From Paraburkholderia saeva (lineage in GTDB: Bacteria > Pseudomonadota > Gammaproteobacteria > Burkholderiales > Burkholderiaceae), in contig NZ_CAJQZC010000003.1 in NCBI RefSeq assembly GCF_907164555.1, positions 62,001 to 126,000 on the forward strand: a stretch of DNA of 64,000 nt, in the 5' to 3' direction. Position numbers and translations under genes: made by a program. Below the pieces are notes generated by a model that saw only the letters and a program-made list of their open reading frames with translations, ran no database searches and was not told the DNA's origin. Positions 18,685 through 27,981 of the stretch are shown here, one piece after another. Every line of letters starts with the position of its first letter. Within the stretch, counting starts at the first letter, position 1.

Positions 18685-19502
18685 GGTGCCGGCGCGCTGC
18701 GCGTCGTAGTCAGATCGTTCGCAGCGGACGGACGAAAACTGGACTGCATCCGCACGAGCGCCTCGGATTCCAGGGCGAGCGGCCATTTTCCGGTAGCGAC
18801 GCCGTCCGCGAGTTGGGTCCTGCACCACGTGTCAGGCTGTTGCGGATCGCCATAGGGATCTTCGCCGGCGTCGGCGGGTTCGCGCGGCAGGATGCCGTCA
18901 GGGCCGATATTGCCGATCACGTTCACCGCGTAATACAGGACCTTGTTGACCAGCGGCACATACATGTCGTAGCAGTAATGCACGCGGATTTTCAGCAGGT
19001 TCGCGTCCTGAATGTTCACACCGGAGCGCGGGCCGGTCACGGTATTGCGATAGATCAGCGTGTCGTTCGGAATTTCGGCGACGGCTGCGCCTTGCGTCGC
19101 GAACGAGCCCGCCTGCGCGAAATCGCTGACCATGTCGGCGGTCGGGCTGATGATCGTGACGTGGCTGGTTGTCTTTACATCGGTCTGGGCGTTCAGCAAT
19201 GCGGCCTGCGCCCCGTCGGCGCTTGCATGGCGCGCGTAGAGCGGCGCGAGGCCGCGTGCGAGGCCGTCCTGCATCGCGGTCATCGAGCCATGCGCAACGG
19301 CGCCTGCGCGGGCGGCTTCGAGCGTCGCGACGTCCAGCGTGGATTTAGCCTGATATAGCAGGACAAATTGCACAGTCGCAAGGCAGAAGAACAGCAGCAA
19401 CGGCGCGACGATGAGGAACTCCGCCATCGACTGGCCGCGTTGCCGCCCCGTCACACGAATGCGGATCGCGCGTGCGCGCCGCGGGAATTGAAGGAGGTTC
19501 AA
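18681..19502 (-). CDS. TadE-like pseudopilin/pilus assembly protein
   Basis: 273 residues from a TTG start (19502) overlapping the stop of the DUF192 gene, with GAGG six bases upstream. The N-terminal RQRGQSMAEFLIVAPLLLFF is a TadE-type prepilin-like segment: Gly, Glu at +5, then a hydrophobic helix. A periplasmic domain with two cysteines (HYCYDMY, WCRTQ) follows. TadE/F proteins are minor pilins processed by the tad prepilin peptidase. This is the second TadE-like gene of the locus (see also 27115-27981). Confidence 0.8.
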   Translation of the reverse strand: MNLLQFPRRARAIRIRVTGRQRGQSMAEFLIVAPLLLFFCLATVQFVLLYQAKSTLDVATLEAARAGAVAHGSMTAMQDGLARGLAPLYARHASADGAQAALLNAQTDVKTTSHVTIISPTADMVSDFAQAGSFATQGAAVAEIPNDTLIYRNTVTGPRSGVNIQDANLLKIRVHYCYDMYVPLVNKVLYYAVNVIGNIGPDGILPREPADAGEDPYGDPQQPDTWCRTQLADGVATGKWPLALESEALVRMQSSFRPSAANDLTTTRSAPAP

Positions 19503-19849
19503 GGTATCGCCTCAAAAGCCAGTATGTCGCCGGGTTCGATCGTCCGTATGCGTGCGGCGCCCGCCGCGAGTTCAAGCGTTTGCGTCGCGCGGAAGTTGAA
19601 GAGGAGACGCCGTGCCGGCGTATCGGCATGGCACGCAACGACGCAGCCATCGCGATCGAGAAACAGCACGTCGATCGAAAAGCGCATGCCGAACGTATGC
19701 ACCGAGCGGCACGGACGCAACAGCAACCCTTCGGCGCTCGCGAGGTGGTCGCGACCGAGCAGACCGCGCATGCGCTCGACCGCCGTATCGGCGATCAGGA
19801 TGCGGAGGCCTGTATCCACACCGGTGTTCATCAGTCGGGCGCGCTTCAC
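19499..19849 (-). CDS. DUF192 domain protein within tad operon
   Basis: 116 residues. The GTG at 19849 overlaps the TadC stop; an internal ATG at 19831 is the alternative. Motifs MRGLLGRDHL, TFGMRFSIDVLFLDRDG and ATQTLELAAGAA match DUF192, a small beta-rich family of unknown function often found in the envelope. It lacks an obvious signal peptide here. Overlaps on both sides (GTGA with tadC, TTGA with tadE) show it is an integral operon member. Confidence 0.8.
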   Translation of the reverse strand: MKRARLMNTGVDTGLRILIADTAVERMRGLLGRDHLASAEGLLLRPCRSVHTFGMRFSIDVLFLDRDGCVVACHADTPARRLLFNFRATQTLELAAGAARIRTIEPGDILAFEAIP

Positions 19850-20727
19850 AACATGCCCGCCTGCATGAATTTCATGGCGATCGGAAATCCCAGCACGATG
19901 AACGTAACGGGAAAGATGAAGATGAGGAGCGGAAAGACCAGTTTCACGGGCGCTTCCATGGCCTGCTTTTCGGCTCGCTGAAAGCGCTCGGAGCGACGCT
20001 GTTCGGACTGAAAACGCAACGTCTTTGCGAGACCGGAGCCCATGCGTTCCGCTTGCACGATGGCGCCAACCAGATTCGACACTTCCTTGATGCGTTGCCG
20101 GTCGTCGAATCGCCGCAGCGCTTCGTTACGACTCAGCCCCGACTTGAGATCGCGCAGCACGTGTTCGAATTCACGGCGCAGCGGACCATCGGGACCTTTC
20201 TCGACGGCCTTCTGGATGGCGCCGTTGACGTTCAGTCCTGCCTCGACGGCCAGCGTCAGGAAGTCGAGATAGATCGGCAGATGCCGCAGAATCTGCGAAA
20301 CGCGACGTTTGCGCAGACCTTTGAGCCAGACGCGCGGATAGAAGAACGCCAGCACGGCGACACCGGCCAGTACCCAGACAGAAAACGCGTGCAGCGCGAG
20401 CATCACCAGCAGCGCGGCGAGGGTGGCGAGGACTGAAGTCAGCAGCGAGAGCGCAAGAAACTGCCGCGCGCTCATCAGGAACAGCATCGACGAAATCCGC
20501 AACTGCGCTTCGATTCGTGCGACGTGTCGGTCGCTAAAGAGCGCGCCAAAGTGATGGTCGACGAAATTGACGACGGGCCATAACACACGGAGTGGCTTCG
20601 GGAGCGGATCGAGCCACGTGCGGTCTTCGTCGGGTACAGCCTGGGTGAGACCCGACACGGAATGAAACGCGAGGAACGCGACGACTACCACGCCGCAACT
20701 GACGAGAAATGCGATGACAAGCAGCAT
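19846..20727 (-). CDS. tadC: Flp pilus inner-membrane platform protein TadC
   Basis: 293 residues, type II secretion F-domain family. A membrane helix lies at the N-terminus, a pair around residues 95-140, and a C-terminal helix (LVFPLLIFIFPVTFIVLG). The F domain is visible around YLDFLTLAVEAGLNVNGAI and EVSNLVGAIVQAERMGSGLA. With TadB it forms the inner-membrane platform of the Flp pilus. It starts three bases after the tadB stop. Confidence 0.9.
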   Translation of the reverse strand: MLLVIAFLVSCGVVVVAFLAFHSVSGLTQAVPDEDRTWLDPLPKPLRVLWPVVNFVDHHFGALFSDRHVARIEAQLRISSMLFLMSARQFLALSLLTSVLATLAALLVMLALHAFSVWVLAGVAVLAFFYPRVWLKGLRKRRVSQILRHLPIYLDFLTLAVEAGLNVNGAIQKAVEKGPDGPLRREFEHVLRDLKSGLSRNEALRRFDDRQRIKEVSNLVGAIVQAERMGSGLAKTLRFQSEQRRSERFQRAEKQAMEAPVKLVFPLLIFIFPVTFIVLGFPIAMKFMQAGML

Positions 20728-20730
20728 GGT

Positions 20731-21579
20731 TTAGACGTCGATACGGGTGATTGCGGAAATGAACCGGTAGCCCAGAAACTCCATCACGGCGATCACACCA
20801 AGCGTCGCCCAGCCGACGGGCTCGCTAAAGAGCGGCGCCATCGCGACGGGTTCGATGAAGCGCAGCACAAGCATCAGCAGCAACGGCAGACACGTCATCA
20901 CGATGCCCTGCATACGCCCCTGCGAAGTCAGCGCGCGAATCTTGCCTTCCATCTGCAGTTTTTCGCGCAGTGTGCGCGCGACCGATTCGAGCGCTTCGGC
21001 GAGATTGCCGCCCACTTCGCGCGCGATCGTAATGGCCGCCGTAACCATCATGAAGTCGGGTACCGGGATGCGCTTTTCGACGTTGCGCATCGCGACGTCG
21101 AGATCGATGCCGAGGCGGATTTCGCGCATCAGCAGATCGAATTCCTCGGCGATGGGCGGCGTGGATTCGTGGACCACGCTCTCGAGCGCAACTGGAAAAC
21201 TCGCGCCCGCCCGCAACGCGCCGGCGAGCATCAGCAATGCATCGGGCAACTGCTTTTCGAGCGCGACGATACGCTTTGCACGCATGCGCGCCACGACTTT
21301 TTTCGGCAACATCAGTGCAAGGGGTAGGGCGACGATGCCCACCAGCACGCTTCCGCTCAACAGAAATGCCGCGATGGGGAGCGCGATCATCGCGACCATC
21401 GTCCACGTCGCGACCTTCTGGCGGTTCACGAACACGAACGCATCGGCCAGCTGCTGTTCAAGTTCGTGTGCCATGTGCTGCGAGCGCGCGGTGAGCGCGG
21501 TTCTGCCGCCGCGCGCGACCAGCCAGATCACGACAAGAATGCCGGTGAAAACGAGCGCGAGAATGAGTGCGAGGGTCAT
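20731..21579 (-). CDS. tadB: Flp pilus inner-membrane platform protein TadB
   Basis: 282 residues, type II secretion F family. Helices occur at the N-terminus, residues about 60-95, and the C-terminus. The F-domain core is LPDALLMLAGALRAGASFPVALE and VTAAITIAREVGGNLAEAL. It pairs with TadC as the membrane platform driven by TadA. It sits 10 bp downstream of tadA. Confidence 0.9.
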   Translation of the reverse strand: MTLALILALVFTGILVVIWLVARGGRTALTARSQHMAHELEQQLADAFVFVNRQKVATWTMVAMIALPIAAFLLSGSVLVGIVALPLALMLPKKVVARMRAKRIVALEKQLPDALLMLAGALRAGASFPVALESVVHESTPPIAEEFDLLMREIRLGIDLDVAMRNVEKRIPVPDFMMVTAAITIAREVGGNLAEALESVARTLREKLQMEGKIRALTSQGRMQGIVMTCLPLLLMLVLRFIEPVAMAPLFSEPVGWATLGVIAVMEFLGYRFISAITRIDV

Positions 21580-21589
21580 GATCGAAAAG

Positions 21590-23467
21590 CTAGTCCGTGC
21601 GCGTGAAGATATCGGTGTTCACGGGAATGCGCCTGCGGATCAGATCCTGATAGAAATCGGGGATATACGCGGTCGGCACGAACTCGCCCTGGATGCGATC
21701 ATCGATACCGAAGCCTTCTTCCTTGAAGACGAATACGTCCTGCAACTGGATCACGCCCGATTCCATGCCATTCACTTCAGTTACGTGCGTGACGCGCCGC
21801 GAACCGCACGAAAAGCGGCTTTGCTGAACGATGATGTCGACGGCCGAACAGATCTGTTCGCGAATCGCCTGCACAGGCAGATCGAGACCCGCCATCAACG
21901 TCATCACTTCGAGGCGCGCGATGCAGTCGCGCGGCGTGTTCGCATGCGTCGTGGTGAGCGAGCCGTCGTGACCCGTGTTCATCGCCTGCAGCATGTCGAG
22001 CGCCTCGCCGCCGCGACATTCGCCGACCACGATCCGGTCGGGACGCATCCGCAGGCAGTTCTTCACGAGATCGCGGATCGGGATCGCGCCTTTGCCTTCC
22101 ATGTTTGCGGGCCGCGCTTCGAGCGACACGAGATTCGGCTGCGAAAGCTGCAGTTCGGCGGCGTCTTCGACGGTCACGATGCGTTCGTCGTCGGGAATGT
22201 AGCTGGACAGCACGTTGAGCAGCGTCGTTTTGCCGGAGCCGGTGCCCCCTGAAATGACGATGTTCGCGCGCTGTTCGACGGCGGTCCGCAGAAATTCCAG
22301 CATGTCGGGCGACAGGGTGCCGAAGTCGATCAGGTCTTCACCGGCGAGTTTGCGCTTTGAAAACTTGCGGATCGTGATGCTGGGGCCCTTGAGCGAAAGC
22401 GGTGGAATGACGGCGTTCACGCGCGAGCCGTCGGGCAGGCGCGCATCGACCATCGGCGAGCTTTCGTCGATACGCCGGCCGATCGGCGCGACGATGCGTT
22501 CGATGGCGCCGATCACCGCGCGATCGTCCGTGAAGACGACGGGCGAGCGCGCCAGACGTCCATGCTGCTCGACGAAGACCTCGTCGTGGCAATTCACCAT
22601 GATTTCCGACACGCTCTCGTCGGCGAGCAGTTCTTCAAGCGGACCGAGCCCGATGATTTCGTCGAACACGCTTTTCTTCAACACGTCGAGCGGGATGTCC
22701 GGCGAGCGCAGGCTGACGTCGTGATTGAGGATTTCGTCGAGCGCGGCGTTGACCGTGCGGCGCAGTTCGTCCTCTTCCATGCGCGAAACGTTCAGACGAC
22801 GCAGGTCGAGCGTTGCGATGACTTTCATATGCGCCCGCTTTCGCAGTTCGATGCCGCTCGGACTGTTGATCGGCGAGACTTCGAGCGCCGGTGCGGCCGA
22901 TTTTCGTGCAGCTGGGAATTGCGCGCGGGGTGGCGCTTGCGGTTTTTCCGGTGGCGCTGACGCGTGGGATTGTTCTCTTGCGAGCGGATCGGGCCGTACG
23001 GGCTCCGCAAACGGCGATGGTCGTGTGATTTCAGCAGGCCGCTCGTTAGCTGCGGCGTAAGACGCATCGACTGGTGCGCTGTACTCCGCTCGCGCCGCAT
23101 TGTCCACCGGTGCCGTTTGTTGCGATACAGACGCAACCGCCGCGGTTACACCGGCGACGGGGTTGCCTGAAGAAACCGCAGGCGCGGTCACGATCTGAAG
23201 CACCGTCGTGCCGATTTCGATCCGGTCGGTGTCCATCAACGGGCCGTAGCGCGTAATGGCCGAACCGTTGACGAGCGTCGCGAGAATGCCGCCCTGGTCT
23301 TCGATGTACCACGCGTTGTGTTCGCGGATAACACGCGCATGCAGCTTGCCGACCAGCATCCCCTTCAGGACGATGTCGCACGCCGGGTCCTTGCCGATCG
23401 AGCAGCCGCTATCGGTCTGAAAAGTCTGCGCCGGTGCGTTACGCGGCTGCACGTGAAGATGGATCAT
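21590..23467 (-). CDS. tadA: TadA/CpaF secretion ATPase with N-terminal FHA domain
   Basis: 625 residues from ATG 23467; the frame runs further up but overlaps the secretin gene. Residues about 1-95 form an FHA-like domain ([29 protein letters not shown]). After a Pro/Ala-rich linker (about 100-210) comes a CpaF-type hexameric ATPase: [18 protein letters not shown], Walker [15 protein letters not shown], and the Asp/His boxes ending in [23 protein letters not shown] and TTHANTP. It powers Flp pilus assembly. CpaF proteins usually lack FHA. Canonical FHA residues are replaced (GR to GK, S-x-x-H to G-K-L-H), so phosphothreonine binding may be lost. Confidence 0.92.
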   Translation of the reverse strand: MIHLHVQPRNAPAQTFQTDSGCSIGKDPACDIVLKGMLVGKLHARVIREHNAWYIEDQGGILATLVNGSAITRYGPLMDTDRIEIGTTVLQIVTAPAVSSGNPVAGVTAAVASVSQQTAPVDNAARAEYSAPVDASYAAANERPAEITRPSPFAEPVRPDPLAREQSHASAPPEKPQAPPRAQFPAARKSAAPALEVSPINSPSGIELRKRAHMKVIATLDLRRLNVSRMEEDELRRTVNAALDEILNHDVSLRSPDIPLDVLKKSVFDEIIGLGPLEELLADESVSEIMVNCHDEVFVEQHGRLARSPVVFTDDRAVIGAIERIVAPIGRRIDESSPMVDARLPDGSRVNAVIPPLSLKGPSITIRKFSKRKLAGEDLIDFGTLSPDMLEFLRTAVEQRANIVISGGTGSGKTTLLNVLSSYIPDDERIVTVEDAAELQLSQPNLVSLEARPANMEGKGAIPIRDLVKNCLRMRPDRIVVGECRGGEALDMLQAMNTGHDGSLTTTHANTPRDCIARLEVMTLMAGLDLPVQAIREQICSAVDIIVQQSRFSCGSRRVTHVTEVNGMESGVIQLQDVFVFKEEGFGIDDRIQGEFVPTAYIPDFYQDLIRRRIPVNTDIFTRTD

Positions 23468-23489
23468 GAGAAGCGACGTCCGTAGGTGA

Positions 23490-25046
23490 TCAGTGCGTGG
23501 TGCTTTGCGAGACCGCAGGCGTATCGAGCATGCGGATCGCTTCCGCGAGTCCAACGGGATTTGACGAGGCCGGCAGATTCGGTACCGGCGCTGCGGCAGG
23601 CGCCGAAGCCTGCGCTTCAGCGCGCTGCGGGGCGCTGCGCACGGGAGCCGGCGGCACTGCGGCAGTGGGCGCAATGACTTGCCGTGGCGCGGGCGGCGTG
23701 TCCTTTGCGGGAACCGGCGCAAGCGGATTCGGATCGCCGTACTGGTCGCGGAAATGCTGATCGACACGGTCGGCGCGCGCGAGCAGGCCCGCGTTCGGCG
23801 AGAGCGCCGGATCGGAAATCATCGGCGTCACGAAGATCACGAGATCGCTCTTCTTCGAACGGAACGAGTCCGAGCGGAACAGTCTGCCGATGATCGGCAA
23901 CTGGCCGAGAAACGGCATGCCGTCCGCCGAATTGAGCGCGTCGGAACTCACGAGCCCGGAAATCGCGAGCGTTTCGCCGGCGCGCAGCGAAATGTCGGAG
24001 GTCGTCTTGCGCGTCAGAAAGCCCGGAAAGCCGCCATACGAAACAGAAGGATCGATCTGGCTGATCTCGGTTTCGAGGCTCGCCGAGATGATGTTGTTCG
24101 CGTCCACCACCGGCTTGATGTTCAGCTTGATACCGTACGGTTTGTAGTCGACATCGGTCGTGCCCAGCGCGCCGGCTTTCGGCACCGGCACTTCGCCGCC
24201 GGCGAGAAACGTCGCTACGCCGCCGCTCTTCGTGTTGAGTTCGGGCGCCGCGAGAATGTAGGCGTCGCCGTTGTTGATCGCGAAGTTGATCTTCGACGTG
24301 ATGTTCGACGCGATGCCCGCGAGAAAGAAATTCGTCGCGCCGGTTGCAGCCGCTGCGGCGCCGCCAGTTCCGAAAAGCGCCTGGCCGCCGACCTGCGGCC
24401 CGTTGAACTGGCTGTCCCACGCGATGCCGAGACTTTCCTGGCCGGTGCGCGTCATTTCCATGATCTGCACCTTGAAGTGGATCGTCTTTTTCAGCGCGTC
24501 GCCTTCGTCGACCGTCGTCGTGTTGATGACGTTGCCGAGATCGGCAGTCGCGGACTGGATCACCGGCACCATGTCACGATGCACGACACCCGAAAGCACG
24601 ATGTTCGGCCCGACCGGCTGAATGCGCAGCCCGCTAACGGACTGCAGCACGCGACGCAACTGCTCGACCGATGCGTTCACCTCGCCCTTGCCGACACGCA
24701 CTATCGTTTGCAGCGCGATGCCCTTTTCGTTCCACACCACGAGCGAGGTCACGCCCGCGCTTTCGGCGAGCAGCATGAGCCGTCCATCGACGACACTCGC
24801 GTTCACGATCTTGCCGTTGCCGATCGCGATGCGTTTGATCGTGCCGGGCAGACGCAGCATGTGGACTTCGCCGCGAAAGAGTTCGAGCACGCTGGTGCTG
24901 GTGTTTTCGCTGATGGCATCGTGAGTGAGCGACATGTCGACGCGCTGTGCGAGCGCGACCGGCGCGGCTTCGCACAGGAGAACGCCGGCGATCAGCGCCG
25001 GGATGACGCGGCGATGGAACATCGTCGGACGATGAGGGACTTTCAT
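23490..25046 (-). CDS. cpaC: Flp pilus secretin CpaC/RcpA
   Basis: 518 residues. Signal peptide about 1-33 (ALIAGVLLCEAAPVALA). The periplasmic N-terminal part contains the pilus/BON-like secretin domain (LRLPGTIKRIAIGNGKI, VGKGEVNASVEQLRRVLQ). The C-terminal secretin domain ends in SLRAGETLAISGL, FLGQLPIIGRLF and KSDLVIFVTPMI, the conserved outer-membrane channel signature. A Pro/Ala-rich tail of about 75 residues follows. It would form the outer-membrane gate for the Flp pilus. Confidence 0.92.
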   Translation of the reverse strand: MKVPHRPTMFHRRVIPALIAGVLLCEAAPVALAQRVDMSLTHDAISENTSTSVLELFRGEVHMLRLPGTIKRIAIGNGKIVNASVVDGRLMLLAESAGVTSLVVWNEKGIALQTIVRVGKGEVNASVEQLRRVLQSVSGLRIQPVGPNIVLSGVVHRDMVPVIQSATADLGNVINTTTVDEGDALKKTIHFKVQIMEMTRTGQESLGIAWDSQFNGPQVGGQALFGTGGAAAAATGATNFFLAGIASNITSKINFAINNGDAYILAAPELNTKSGGVATFLAGGEVPVPKAGALGTTDVDYKPYGIKLNIKPVVDANNIISASLETEISQIDPSVSYGGFPGFLTRKTTSDISLRAGETLAISGLVSSDALNSADGMPFLGQLPIIGRLFRSDSFRSKKSDLVIFVTPMISDPALSPNAGLLARADRVDQHFRDQYGDPNPLAPVPAKDTPPAPRQVIAPTAAVPPAPVRSAPQRAEAQASAPAAAPVPNLPASSNPVGLAEAIRMLDTPAVSQSTTH

Positions 25047-25066
25047 TCTGAACCTGCCGTGTACTT

Positions 25067-26191
25067 TCAGTTGCGATCCGACGTCGTGCGCGTATCGAGT
25101 TTCTGGAGTTGTTGAGCGATCGCGTTCGCCTCTTCATAGGCGTCCGGTTGCGGTGTGCCCGAGAACGGGTTGCCTGCGGCAGCCGGTGCGGCTGGCGCGG
25201 AAAGAGCGCGAGCGCGTTGCGATGAGGCTGCCGCGGCTGGCGCGGAGTCGGATGGCCCCCCAGGCACGAGCGTCGTCGCGGTGGATCCGCCGCCGGTGAT
25301 GACTTCGACGAACGACGCGTTACCGGTGCTTGCGCTGCTACCGCCAGCACCGCCGGCGTTCGCAAACAGCTTGTCTTCGGTGAGCTTTTGCGGGACGTCG
25401 GACGTGGCGTCGTCGGCGTTCTTCAGGATCAGGCGCAGGGTTCCGACTTTTTGCGCCAGCACGATGCGCGGTGCCTCCGCGACCGGCACCTGCACGGTGA
25501 CGGTGCTGTAGTTGTCAGTCGGGCGTTGACTGGTTGTGCGTTCCATCGCTTCGCCCGCATTGCGCGGACGAATGTCCTGACCGGTCGCGAGAATCAGCAC
25601 ATTGGGCAACAACAGGCGAATCGCCTTGCCGTCGCCGGACTGCGCAGATGAACTCGACAGACCCGACTGAACGCCGGCCGGTTGCGGATCCGGATTCTTG
25701 CCGACCCAGTACACGTCGACGCGATTGCCGGGCCTCACCATCGTCGCGGTGGAATTGACCGTGTCGATCTCCAGCGTCAACGCACGCTGGCCCGCCGGCA
25801 GGATGTCGGCGAAATCGCGGCCATGCAGCGCGTCGATATCGCCCGCGCGTAATGGACGCCCGCGTCGCACGGCGTTCACCAGATGCGACGTACGGTACGT
25901 ATCGAAATCGCCGACACGGATCATGTCGTCGTAGACGAGGTCCGCCGCGATCTCGCGTGCGACGAAATCTCCGCTCGAAAGCGGCGTGCCGACGGGCACA
26001 TCGCGGCGCGGCACGACGACTTCGATACCGGCGCGCTGCTGCTGCCCGGCGGCTTCGGCCTTGATGCGTGTTTCGCGCTCGCTCAGATACCGATAGAGCA
26101 CGAAGGTGAGGCCGCCCGCGACCAGCGCGGCGCACAGAAAGAGCACCCATGCGTTGCCGAGGAGCGAGCGAATCTTGATTCTTTTGAACAT
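25067..26191 (-). CDS. cpaB: Flp pilus assembly protein CpaB/RcpC
   Basis: 374 residues. One N-terminal membrane helix (AWVLFLCAALVAGGLTFVLY). Then an SAF domain (VVVPRRDVPVGTPLSSGDF, about residues 50-115) and the RcpC-like domain (GQRALTLEIDTVNS, RPGNRVDVYWVG, VTVQVPVAEAPRIVLAQKVG). CpaB is periplasmic and supports secretin assembly. It lies 20 bp upstream of cpaC. Confidence 0.9.
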   Translation of the reverse strand: MFKRIKIRSLLGNAWVLFLCAALVAGGLTFVLYRYLSERETRIKAEAAGQQQRAGIEVVVPRRDVPVGTPLSSGDFVAREIAADLVYDDMIRVGDFDTYRTSHLVNAVRRGRPLRAGDIDALHGRDFADILPAGQRALTLEIDTVNSTATMVRPGNRVDVYWVGKNPDPQPAGVQSGLSSSSAQSGDGKAIRLLLPNVLILATGQDIRPRNAGEAMERTTSQRPTDNYSTVTVQVPVAEAPRIVLAQKVGTLRLILKNADDATSDVPQKLTEDKLFANAGGAGGSSASTGNASFVEVITGGGSTATTLVPGGPSDSAPAAAASSQRARALSAPAAPAAAGNPFSGTPQPDAYEEANAIAQQLQKLDTRTTSDRN

Positions 26192-26214
26192 GGCGAATGA
26201 GTGAGCCCTGATGA

Positions 26215-26403
26215 TCAGGGAAGCGAAAGGGCGAAGCTGTAGGCGCTAAAAAGCGACTTGAACGCTGCGGTCAGTGCGTCGACCGGCGACTGGGGCATAT
26301 CGCCCGCGACGAGCAGTGCGGTCGCGATGCACGCCGTCACGACGACGTATTCGATGCTCGCCTGACCACATTGCCGGCGCGCAGGGTGTGCGGAGTGCTT
26401 CAT
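26215..26403 (-). CDS. Small Flp/TadF-like minor pilin
   Basis: 62 residues. The segment CGQASIEYVVVTACIATALL fits the type IVb prepilin pattern: Gly cleavage site, Glu-Tyr at +5/+6, hydrophobic helix. The rest is short and ends in a second hydrophobic stretch. It is between the 237-residue periplasmic protein and cpaB, and is probably a minor pilin processed by the prepilin peptidase. Confidence 0.7.
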   Translation of the reverse strand: MKHSAHPARRQCGQASIEYVVVTACIATALLVAGDMPQSPVDALTAAFKSLFSAYSFALSLP

Positions 26404-26404
26404 G

Positions 26405-27118
26405 TCAGCGATTCCTTGTTGCGTTGATGACGGCTTCGGTTTGTCCGTTGCGCGCCGTGAAAATCACATCGAGCCGGTCGTTGCCGCGCTGCATCGCGAG
26501 CGCGTTGCCGAGCACGCGGTTCGATCCGTCGAGTTGATACGCAGGCGCCTGCGCGATCACCGACCAGCCCTGTTGTTCAAGCTGGTTCGCATAGCGGCGC
26601 GCGTTGTCGCTGGCGTTGCCCGACATCTGGATAAGCCAGGTTCGTCCGGCCTGGCCGGGATCGCGGCTTTCGACATCGCTGATCGTTGTGCCCTCGGGCA
26701 ACGGAATCGTCGAACGGGCAATTGCATGCGACGCGTTCTGTTCGCCGATCTGCATCACGCTGAGGATGCCTTTCGCGGGCGCATTGCTCTCTGCGGCGGG
26801 GATCGTGAGAACGTAGAAGCAAGTTTCGTCGAGCGCGCTGAGCACCAGTCCTTCCGGCGCACGCACGGCTTTCGCAGGCACGTCCTCCTGCGTCCAGAAT
26901 TCGCGGAAGGCGCTCGACACATCGTCGGCGGTCCCCGCGAAGTCCAGTTCGCGAATCGAGGTCGGCACGCCGTTGACGAGCATGTCGAGGCCGACCGCCT
27001 GAACGCGTTCCGCCTTGACGGGTTGTTTGTCGCAGGCCGCGTGCGCGCTGCCGGCATGCGCCAGCAGCGCTGCGCAGACCCATGCCGCGGCGCGAAATAC
27101 CGGATGTCTGATCGTCAT
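26405..27118 (-). CDS. Periplasmic protein of unknown function in tad operon
   Basis: 237 residues. Signal peptide about 1-28 (AAWVCAALLAHAGSAHA). The mature part has two cysteines (ACDKQPV, ETCFYVL) that could pair. I recognise no family. It overlaps the TadE stop by four bases (ATGA) and is followed one base later by the minor pilin, so its expression is tied to pilus assembly. A chaperone or accessory role is a guess. Confidence 0.7.
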   Translation of the reverse strand: MTIRHPVFRAAAWVCAALLAHAGSAHAACDKQPVKAERVQAVGLDMLVNGVPTSIRELDFAGTADDVSSAFREFWTQEDVPAKAVRAPEGLVLSALDETCFYVLTIPAAESNAPAKGILSVMQIGEQNASHAIARSTIPLPEGTTISDVESRDPGQAGRTWLIQMSGNASDNARRYANQLEQQGWSVIAQAPAYQLDGSNRVLGNALAMQRGNDRLDVIFTARNGQTEAVINATRNR

Positions 27119-27981
27119 GGCGAGAGGCGGTCGGCAGGGACCACGTCGCGTTCGACGCGGCCGAACTGAAGCGTGCCGATTTCGGGCGCGTACTTTCCAA
27201 GGCCGGTGTAGAGCGACGGATTGACGAGACTCGCTTTCGGCGCGGGCGTGGCTGCAGTGAAGAGTTGCTCACCCTTCGACGCGCCTTCGGCGAGCCATGT
27301 GTTGGCGAGTACCGCGTTCGTATCGCTAAACGTCAGACCGCTGAAACCGGGCCAGATGTTCTTCAACGCGTCGTTGTCTTTTGCGATCGCTACGCTGAGC
27401 GTGCCGGTCTGCAGATTGCGCGTAGCCAGATTCAGCGAAGCGTTGAACGTCCCGCTGCCCGACGTCGACATCGAACCGAACGAGCCGGACGTGTACTGCG
27501 CGAGATTCGCCGCGGGGCTTTCGTCGCGGCCACTGCTCGCGACGACATCGTCCGCCGCGCCGAGAAATGCGTGTCCGCCGTGGTCTTCCCACATGGCTGG
27601 TGCGATGGGCAGACTGCTGTTCACACGGTCGCCAGCCGCCACTGGCGCGCCGTTCTGCGCGAGCATCCGCCGGATCACTTCGCGTTGCAGTTCGTTATCG
27701 CTCTTGACCGGTTGCTGGGTGCCGGAACCGTACTGGCTGTACCAGTCGTCGTCGCCGGAGGTTGCTGGCGAGTCGTTCACCGTCGCTTCGCTGCGCCAGA
27801 CCGTACGTTCCCACGCGATGTAGCGCGCGCCCATCAGCGTTTTGTTGCGCACGTCATTGAACTTGCCGAGCGTGGCGACCGCGAGGAGCAGCACGCCCAT
27901 CACTAGCGCGGTCGCCACCAGAAATTCGGTCATCGCCTGGCCGTATTGCTGCGGCGTTGGCTGAAAGCATGTGCGTTTCAT
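27115..27981 (-). CDS. TadE-like pilus assembly protein
   Basis: 288 residues from ATG 27981, whose ATGA overlaps the TadG stop. The N-terminus QYGQAMTEFLVATALVMGVL has the TadE/prepilin pattern (Gly, then Glu at +5, hydrophobic helix). A periplasmic body without cysteines follows, Ser/Gly-rich near residues 155-180. It is a minor pseudopilin of the Flp system. The open frame upstream to 28512 is antisense-like shadow inside tadG. Confidence 0.75.
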   Translation of the reverse strand: MKRTCFQPTPQQYGQAMTEFLVATALVMGVLLLAVATLGKFNDVRNKTLMGARYIAWERTVWRSEATVNDSPATSGDDDWYSQYGSGTQQPVKSDNELQREVIRRMLAQNGAPVAAGDRVNSSLPIAPAMWEDHGGHAFLGAADDVVASSGRDESPAANLAQYTSGSFGSMSTSGSGTFNASLNLATRNLQTGTLSVAIAKDNDALKNIWPGFSGLTFSDTNAVLANTWLAEGASKGEQLFTAATPAPKASLVNPSLYTGLGKYAPEIGTLQFGRVERDVVPADRLSP

